DNA from: Actibacterium mucosum KCTC 23349
Lineage (GTDB): Bacteria; Pseudomonadota; Alphaproteobacteria; Rhodobacterales; Rhodobacteraceae
DNA length: 64,000 nt
Assembly: GCF_000647975.1 (NCBI RefSeq)
Contig: NZ_JFKE01000005.1
Coordinates: 248,001-312,000, forward strand
Reading direction: 5' to 3'
The notes below the pieces were generated by a model that was given only the letters and a program-made list of their open reading frames with translations, searched no databases and was not told the DNA's origin. Position 1 is the stretch's first letter, and each line of letters opens with the position of its first letter. Below are positions 57,534-64,000 of this stretch, piece by piece. Both the position numbers and the translations under genes were made by a program.

Positions 57534-58454
57534 TCAGACCTTGAGGTTCGGGATGATCTGCTTTTTGCGGCTCATCACGCCGGGCAGAACCACGGTGTCG
57601 CCATCAACCGCCACATCGAACGACTTTTCGGCCACCGATTTCACCGCGTCGTTGGGGATCAGCAACGTGGCCTCTTCGTTCAGGATGTCCACGGCGAACA
57701 GCAGTACCTGATCCACGCCATCTTCGGCGGCCACATCGGCGCACGAGGCGATCAGGCTGTCCTTGCGGTCCAATACCAGCTTGGGCGCGGTGGTTTCCAG
57801 AACCGAGACGCGGAACTTGGTGCCGTCGACCTCGTATTCCTTGCTGTCCATGCGGATCAGCTCGGCATCGGAAAAGGCCGAGATGTCGGATTTAGCTTCG
57901 AACATCTCGGTCGCATAGGCGCTGATGTCGATGCCCAGATCGGCGGCCAGCCCCTCGGCCACGGCGCGGTCATGGTCGGTTGTGGTGGGCGAGCGGAACT
58001 CCAGCGTGTCCGACAGGATACAGCTCAGCGCCGCGCCCTTGATGGCGTCGGGCATCTTGGCGGTGTCATCGCCCATCAGGTCGATCAGAACCGTGGCCGC
58101 ACAGGCCAGCGGGCGGATGGTGATGTCGATCGGTGCCTTGGTCTTCAGGCCACCCTGCAGCAAGTGGTGGTCGATCACTGCGATGACATTGGCATCGTTG
58201 ATGCTGGGCGGCAGTTCGGCGACGTTGTTGGTGTCAACGATCACACAGTCCTGGCCTTCGGCCACATCGTCGATAATGGCCGGTTTGGGCAGGTCCCACT
58301 TGGTCAGCATGAACGCAGCTTCGGTGTTGGGTTCGCCCAGCAGAACGGCCTCGGCCGGCTGGCCCTTCACCTCGTTCAGGTACCAGGCCCAGACAATGGC
58401 AGAGCCGGTGGAATCGGTATCGGGGGCCTTGTGGCCAAACACTTTGATGGTCAT
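57534..58454 (-). CDS. ppaC: Manganese-dependent inorganic pyrophosphatase
   Basis: A 306-residue family II pyrophosphatase of the DHH/DHHA2 superfamily. It begins TIKVFGHKAPDTDSTGSAIV with metal ligands His8, Asp12 and Asp14. It has VIVDTNNVAELPPSINDANV and VIAVIDHHLLQGGL (the DHH motif), and the C-terminal DHHA2 domain ends VLPGVMSRKKQIIPNL with the substrate-binding SRKKQ. Family II enzymes are less usual in alphaproteobacteria than the hexameric Ppa. The ATG at 58454 is chosen because it matches the family start; the frame to 58955 runs into the divergent acyltransferase gene. A terminator follows. Confidence 0.95.
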   Translation of the reverse strand: MTIKVFGHKAPDTDSTGSAIVWAWYLNEVKGQPAEAVLLGEPNTEAAFMLTKWDLPKPAIIDDVAEGQDCVIVDTNNVAELPPSINDANVIAVIDHHLLQGGLKTKAPIDITIRPLACAATVLIDLMGDDTAKMPDAIKGAALSCILSDTLEFRSPTTTDHDRAVAEGLAADLGIDISAYATEMFEAKSDISAFSDAELIRMDSKEYEVDGTKFRVSVLETTAPKLVLDRKDSLIASCADVAAEDGVDQVLLFAVDILNEEATLLIPNDAVKSVAEKSFDVAVDGDTVVLPGVMSRKKQIIPNLKV

Positions 58455-58646
58455 CAGATCTATCCGCAAGAGGTCAATTTCCGCGGTGTTATAGGCGCCG
58501 TTCGCGGGGATGTCACCACCGGGAACACCAAGGGGGAATTTGCCGCATGGCCACCCGGTACCGGCGATCTGAAATAAACCAGTTTTGGCCCAATTGGCGC
58601 CCCAAATCACGGTGTACAAACGGCCAAAGATTGGGGGAATTGTTTC

Positions 58647-59738
58647 ATGAAACGCGGCTCGCTTGAGGCCCTGCGCGGCATCGCGGCACTGGGGATTGCC
58701 CTGTACCATTCGGTATTTCTGGCGGCCCCGCGGGGCAACCTGCTGCTGAACGCCGAGTTTTTCGTGGATTTCTTCTTTGTGCTTTCCGGGTTTGTCATGG
58801 CGCTGGCCTATGCGCAGAAGGTCGCGCAGGGGCTGAGCTTTCCGGTATTTGCCTTCCTGCGGTTGGCGCGGTTGCTGCCGTTGCATGTGTTCGTGATGGG
58901 GTTGTGGGCGGCGTGGGCGATCATAGCGCCCGGCCCGTTCGCAGAGCAAACCCACACCATCGGCCGCTTCTTTCTGAACCTGTCTCTTCTAAACGCCGTG
59001 GGTCTGATGCCGGTTCTGAGCTGGAACTACCAAGCATGGAGCATTGGGGCCGAGCTGGTGGCTTATTCGGTGTTCTGGATCGTTTATGCCCGGTTTGGCC
59101 GGCACATGAACTGGGCCTGGGCCTTGGCGGTATCGGCCTTGGCCTATGGCATAGTTCTGGCAAATGGCGACACGATCCTGCGGACCCACGACCTGGGCGC
59201 GGTGCGTTGCGTCGGCGGCTTCTTCCTTGGCGTCGCGGTGTATTATCTGGCGGCAAAGATCCCATCACCCCGAGCGCTGGGCACCCGCGCCGAGGCCTTG
59301 GCGGTATTGGCCACAATTGGCGCCCTGTCGATGGCACCGGGGCCGGTGGTGTTTGAACTGGTCACGATTTTGGCCTTAGCCGGCGTGGTATTCGTTTTTT
59401 CCAGTTCAACCGGAGAAATCGCACGGTTTTTGAACACCCCGGTCATGCTGTTTTTGGGCCGGGTGTCCTATTCGGTCTATATGCTGCATACACTGTTCTT
59501 CGAGATCATGTTCCACCATCTCTGGTCGGGCCCGGTTGTCCTGCAATACGGCGCCGATGGTAGTGGTCGTTACTTCTTTGCAACGCCTCTGGCACCGCTT
59601 GTGAACACGGCGGTTCTGGCGGGCGTTGTCGGCTGTGCCTATGTGACGTGGCGCTGGATCGAAGAGCCCGCCCGCAAATGGTCGAAACGGGTTGTTGCCC
59701 GCCGCGTTGCGCCGTCTGCCCTGATGGCCACCGCCTGA
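58647..59738 (+). CDS. Acyltransferase 3 family membrane protein
   Basis: A 363-residue polytopic membrane acyltransferase of the OafA/YrhL type with about ten hydrophobic segments. The N-terminal motif RGSLEALRGIAALGIALYHS includes the conserved R/E and His. The second motif, AEFFVDFFFVLSGFVMALAY, is also characteristic, and a late motif is FLGRVSYSVYMLHTLFFEIM with the usual WIEEPARKW at the C-terminus. It transfers acetyl or other acyl groups to surface sugars or lipids; the acceptor is unknown. It is divergent from ppaC across 192 bases that show no other gene. Confidence 0.92.
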   Translation: MKRGSLEALRGIAALGIALYHSVFLAAPRGNLLLNAEFFVDFFFVLSGFVMALAYAQKVAQGLSFPVFAFLRLARLLPLHVFVMGLWAAWAIIAPGPFAEQTHTIGRFFLNLSLLNAVGLMPVLSWNYQAWSIGAELVAYSVFWIVYARFGRHMNWAWALAVSALAYGIVLANGDTILRTHDLGAVRCVGGFFLGVAVYYLAAKIPSPRALGTRAEALAVLATIGALSMAPGPVVFELVTILALAGVVFVFSSSTGEIARFLNTPVMLFLGRVSYSVYMLHTLFFEIMFHHLWSGPVVLQYGADGSGRYFFATPLAPLVNTAVLAGVVGCAYVTWRWIEEPARKWSKRVVARRVAPSALMATA

Positions 59739-59762
59739 CCGCGGATTTCCGGTTTTCTTTGA

Positions 59763-59790
59763 TTGACTCTGCGCGTGTGGTTCCTTACAT
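59763..59790 (+). promoter_or_regulatory. groES: Sigma-70-type promoter of groESL
   Basis: TTGACT (59763-59768) lies 16-17 bases before TTACAT/TACATC (59785-59791). Transcription would start near 59798, inside or next to the CIRCE element, so HrcA bound at CIRCE would block it. Confidence 0.55.
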
Positions 59791-59798
59791 CCGCTACG

Positions 59799-59825
59799 TT
59801 AGCACTCGACATAGATGAGTGCTAA
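59799..59825. promoter_or_regulatory. CIRCE element (HrcA operator) before groESL
   Basis: A perfect inverted repeat TTAGCACTC (59799-59807)-N9-GAGTGCTAA (59817-59825), identical to the CIRCE consensus. HrcA repressor binding here links chaperonin expression to heat stress and GroE availability. Confidence 0.95.
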
Positions 59826-59862
59826 CGCGCGAATAAAACCTTGAACGAAGGAGCGTTCCAAG

Positions 59863-60150
59863 ATGGCATTTACTCCGCTTCATGACCGTGTGCTGGTCGA
59901 GCGCGTGGAAAGCGACGAGAAAACCGCCGGTGGCCTGATCATCCCCGACAGCGCAAAAGAAAAGCCCGCCGAGGGCCTGGTTGTGGCTGTTGGTGCTGGC
60001 GCCAAGGACGAAGACGGCGAGCGCATCGCCATGGACGTCAAAGAAGGCGACAAGATCCTGTTTGGCAAATGGTCGGGGACCGAAGTGACAGTAGACGGCA
60101 AAGAGCTGCTGATCATGAAAGAGTCCGACATCATGGGCATCATTGCCTAA
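59863..60150 (+). CDS. groES: Co-chaperonin GroES
   Basis: A 95-residue lid of the GroEL chamber: [40 protein letters not shown] (the mobile loop) and [27 protein letters not shown] lies about 10 bases before the ATG. It is the first gene of the groES-groEL operon, under a CIRCE element. Confidence 0.98.
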   Translation: MAFTPLHDRVLVERVESDEKTAGGLIIPDSAKEKPAEGLVVAVGAGAKDEDGERIAMDVKEGDKILFGKWSGTEVTVDGKELLIMKESDIMGIIA

Positions 60151-60173
60151 GCCCTTCCCAGAAATTCAATTAA

Positions 60174-61835
<1,662 letters not shown>

Positions 61836-61860
61836 TCACGCCGGTCCAATGGATCTTGGG

Positions 61861-61895
61861 AAGGGGTCGCCTTGGGGCGGCCCCTTTTCATTTCG
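61861..61895 (+). terminator. Rho-independent terminator after groEL
   Basis: AAGGGGTCGCC (61861-61871) pairs with GGCGGCCCCTT (61876-61886) over 11 positions with one G-T pair, loop TTGG, followed by TTCATTT. Confidence 0.85.
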
Positions 61896-62006
61896 GTTTG
61901 CGGTTCTGCGGGCAAAACCGCCTCTTGTGTTATCGAGTGGTGGCGACAGAATCCCGCACATTGCGACTTTGGCGAACGTCGCCTTGGAAATCGCACAACT
62001 GTTTCT

Positions 62007-62849
62007 CTATCTATCGATAATCCGGGTCATCCCCGAAACGCGAATTCCCTCACCCGGCGTTGCGCCAATGCTTGCTTTCAACACTGACCTTGCGCCCATA
62101 TCTTCGCCTTGCACGATGTCGATCTCGCCATCGTGGGGCCATTCGACGTCACGAAGATAGCCCGACAGTGCCGCAGCCGCCGCGCCGGTTGCGGGGTCTT
62201 CGATCACACCTCCGATCGCAAAAGCGTTGCGACTGTGAAACCGGCGCGGCGTCTGTGCCCACAAAAGGCTGATTGTGGTCAGATCGTGCTGCCGCATAAG
62301 CCGCGCACCGTCCTCCAAATCATAGGACATTTTGGAAAGCGTCAGCCTGTCATTCAACGCAAGGATCAGATGATTGTTCCCGGCATTGGCCAGCGCGGGC
62401 GGCAATGTTGGGTCAAGGTCAGCAATCGTGAGATCGAACAGTTCAAGCGCTGCCGTCAAAAGGGCCGCGTCTGCTCTTACGCTGTGGGTCGGGGGGGACG
62501 TCAGGGTTGCGCTGCCATCCGCGCCTGTCTCGACGGTGATGCGCCCCGCATTTAGATCGAGCGCAAACAGCCCCTGGCCTTCGTGTGCGGCCAAAGCACT
62601 GCCCAGAGCAATGGTGGCATGTCCACAAAAAGCCACCTCTTCCTCCGGCGAGAAGAACCGCACCCGCCATCCTTCACCCTGAGGCGCTGCAAAAACGGTT
62701 TCGGAGTATCCTATGTCTGTTGCAATGCGTTGCATCTCTGATGCAGAAGGAAGCGTGTCGCCGATGACAACACCTGCGGGGTTGCCGCCAGTGCCGCCAT
62801 CCGAAAAGGCCGCGATGCGGAGAACGGGCCGGTTGGTTTCATCTTTCAT
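62007..62849 (-). CDS. PhzF family epimerase/isomerase
   Basis: A 280-residue protein of the PhzF family, with the diaminopimelate-epimerase fold. It has RIAAFSDGGTGGNPAGVVIG, the catalytic-glutamate segment IATDIGYSETVFAAPQ, VAFCGHATIALGSALA and, near the end, FAIGGVIEDPATGAAAAALS. Family members isomerise small acids; the substrate is unknown in most bacteria, and no phenazine genes are seen here. The ATG at 62849 is chosen to match the family; the frame to 62951 lacks support. Its start lies about 90 bases from a hairpin ending the following alpha/beta hydrolase gene. Confidence 0.9.
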   Translation of the reverse strand: MKDETNRPVLRIAAFSDGGTGGNPAGVVIGDTLPSASEMQRIATDIGYSETVFAAPQGEGWRVRFFSPEEEVAFCGHATIALGSALAAHEGQGLFALDLNAGRITVETGADGSATLTSPPTHSVRADAALLTAALELFDLTIADLDPTLPPALANAGNNHLILALNDRLTLSKMSYDLEDGARLMRQHDLTTISLLWAQTPRRFHSRNAFAIGGVIEDPATGAAAAALSGYLRDVEWPHDGEIDIVQGEDMGARSVLKASIGATPGEGIRVSGMTRIIDR

Positions 62850-62932
62850 GGTTACAATCCGATCTCTGTCGTCGTGAATCCGAAGTGGAAGGGCTGCTGG
62901 GCGTAAAGCAATTGCACCCTGTACCCATTCAG

Positions 62933-62956
62933 CCCCGGTGGAGATGGCCACCGGGG
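62933..62956 (-). terminator. Perfect hairpin after the alpha/beta hydrolase gene, possible terminator
   Basis: CCCCGGTGG (62933-62941) and CCACCGGGG (62948-62956) form a 9-bp stem with a six-base loop. No U-run follows on either strand, so it may mark RNA ends or Rho-dependent termination rather than an intrinsic terminator. Confidence 0.5.
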
Positions 62957-62966
62957 CCGGGCATGG

Positions 62967-63929
62967 TCACTTGGTGATGCGCGCCAGGAAATCCTGCATT
63001 TCTGCGGCAATCACATCCCCGTATTCCTCGAGCGCGAAATGCCCGGTATCAAGCAGATGAAACTCCACATCAGACAGATCGGCCTTGTAAGGGTGGGCGC
63101 CGTCGGCAGGGAAGATGTGATCGTTTTTTCCCCAGACGATCAACGCCGGAGGCTGGTATTCCCGGAACAGGGCCTGCCACTTGGGATACTCGGCGACATT
63201 GGTGCCGTAATCCAGGAACATCTCGAGTTGCACTTCCTGATTGCCCGGACGGTCGAGCAGGTATTGAACGTGCCAGAAATTGTCGGGGCTCACCGCCGAG
63301 ACGTCACCAACACCGTGAGTGAATTGCCATTTGGTGGCGTCGAGCGTCAGGAAGCCGCGCAGCGCATCACCGTTTTCGGTGCTCGGGTCTGCCCAATACG
63401 CCTTGATCGGATCCCAGAATTCGCGCAACCCCTCGTCGTAGGCATTGCCGTTCTGGATGACAAATCCGGTGACCCGCTCGGGATGCTCAGCGAACATGCG
63501 AAACCCGATAGGTGCGCCATAATCCATCAAATAGACGGTGTAGTTATCGACTCCTTTTTCGTCGATCAAACGCGTTACCATTTCTGCGGCATTGGCGAAG
63601 CTGTAGTCGTACATGTCGGCAGACGGCATGTCCGAAGCGCCGAAACCGAGGTAGTCCGGTGCGATGACGTGATAGTCCTCTGCCAGGACCGGGATCAACT
63701 CGCGGAACATGTGCGAGGAGGTTGGAAAGCCATGCAACAGCAGAACCGTTGGGTTCGCTGGGTCCCCGGCCTCGCGATAGGCAATTGTGTGTCCGTCGAT
63801 CTCTGTCGATTTCATGTCGACAACAAACGGGCTTTGGGCTGCGATTGCACCGTTCGGCAGGGACACGGGCAAGAGCGTGGCGCTGGCAAAAAGTGTGGCA
63901 AGGATAGATGTGTGAAAACGCTTCTTCAT
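62967..63929 (-). CDS. Exported alpha/beta hydrolase (haloalkane dehalogenase/epoxide hydrolase-like)
   Basis: A 320-residue hydrolase with an N-terminal signal peptide (residues 1-31, ending NGAIAA-QS), so it should be periplasmic. The oxyanion-hole motif is [20 protein letters not shown]. The nucleophile elbow reads [12 protein letters not shown], with Asp136 as nucleophile, as in haloalkane dehalogenases and epoxide hydrolases rather than serine esterases. [12 protein letters not shown] and [12 protein letters not shown] supply the acid and catalytic histidine. Most such enzymes are cytoplasmic, so the signal peptide is unusual. The substrate is unknown. Its promoter lies between 63930 and the window end. 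Confidence 0.9.
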   Translation of the reverse strand: MKKRFHTSILATLFASATLLPVSLPNGAIAAQSPFVVDMKSTEIDGHTIAYREAGDPANPTVLLLHGFPTSSHMFRELIPVLAEDYHVIAPDYLGFGASDMPSADMYDYSFANAAEMVTRLIDEKGVDNYTVYLMDYGAPIGFRMFAEHPERVTGFVIQNGNAYDEGLREFWDPIKAYWADPSTENGDALRGFLTLDATKWQFTHGVGDVSAVSPDNFWHVQYLLDRPGNQEVQLEMFLDYGTNVAEYPKWQALFREYQPPALIVWGKNDHIFPADGAHPYKADLSDVEFHLLDTGHFALEEYGDVIAAEMQDFLARITK

Positions 63930-64000
63930 TGCACTGGTCCTTTCAGGGTTGGATTGGTGAGCCCGAAGCGCCGGACATGCGCAGGGCGCGGGTTTCGGCC

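Overview
The window looks like a chromosomal segment of a Roseobacter-group alphaproteobacterium (Rhodobacteraceae). The evidence is the high G+C content, the short-form HisG with HisZ next to hisS, an ATP synthase operon in the order atpH-A-G-D-C, a class II (B12-dependent) ribonucleotide reductase, a CIRCE-controlled groESL, a small Hint-domain protein family typical of this group, and a CtrA-type TTAA-N7-TTAA site. Assignment below family level is not attempted. I saw no rRNA, tRNA, CRISPR, transposase or prophage genes. Almost all of the DNA is coding, and no gene-free stretch exceeds 300 bases.

Region by region. 1-1.7 kb: end of an unidentified gene, a small secreted or anchored protein, and a DadA/DAO-type FAD oxidoreductase. 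1.8-11.0 kb: a tightly overlapping minus-strand operon, xdhA-xdhB-xdhC followed by a four-gene BMP-type ABC importer, which reads as a purine uptake and oxidation unit. 11.3-14.8 kb: dnaE, with an in-frame palindromic insertion. 15-16.7 kb: a 26-residue small membrane protein, slyX, and phhA with a divergent Lrp-type regulator. 16.7-20.5 kb: hisS-hisZ-hisG and a DUF1489 gene. 20.6-22.9 kb: nrdJ. 22.9-26.7 kb: a divergent signalling module made of a hybrid histidine kinase with Hpt domain, a small exported protein with a molybdopterin-oxidoreductase-like fold but no mature cysteine, and a NarL-type response regulator. 26.7-30.7 kb: GntR and LysR regulators, an LpxR-like outer-membrane lipid A deacylase, and a Hint protein with the CtrA-type site. 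30.8-38.3 kb: rpsD with a structured leader, regulators and small enzymes, hisC-tyrC-extensin-like gene, DUF2125, ChaC-like cyclotransferase. 38.4-41.9 kb: a TolQ/MotA-like proton-channel protein and a 750-residue coiled-coil OmpA partner. 41.9-46 kb: clpA, gloB, a methyltransferase. 46-51 kb: the F1 ATP synthase operon. 51-59.7 kb: H-type lectin-like protein, prs, an HCCA isomerase-like protein, threonine aldolase, YcgN-like protein, ribF, MaoC-like hydratase, a HAD phosphatase, Mn-dependent pyrophosphatase, an acyltransferase. 59.8-61.8 kb: groES-groEL. 62-64 kb: a PhzF-like protein and an exported alpha/beta hydrolase.

The window is mostly core metabolism: purine salvage or degradation, histidine and aromatic amino acid synthesis, deoxyribonucleotide supply, replication, ATP synthesis and protein quality control. 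Its less ordinary parts are the Cys-less molybdopterin-fold/hybrid-kinase/NarL module, the ExbB-like/coiled-coil OmpA pair, the palindromic insertion inside dnaE, a palindromic repeat seen three times in two convergent intergenic gaps, and the CtrA-type site before the Hint gene. Gene functions are assigned from recognisable motifs and remembered family features; no database search was run.
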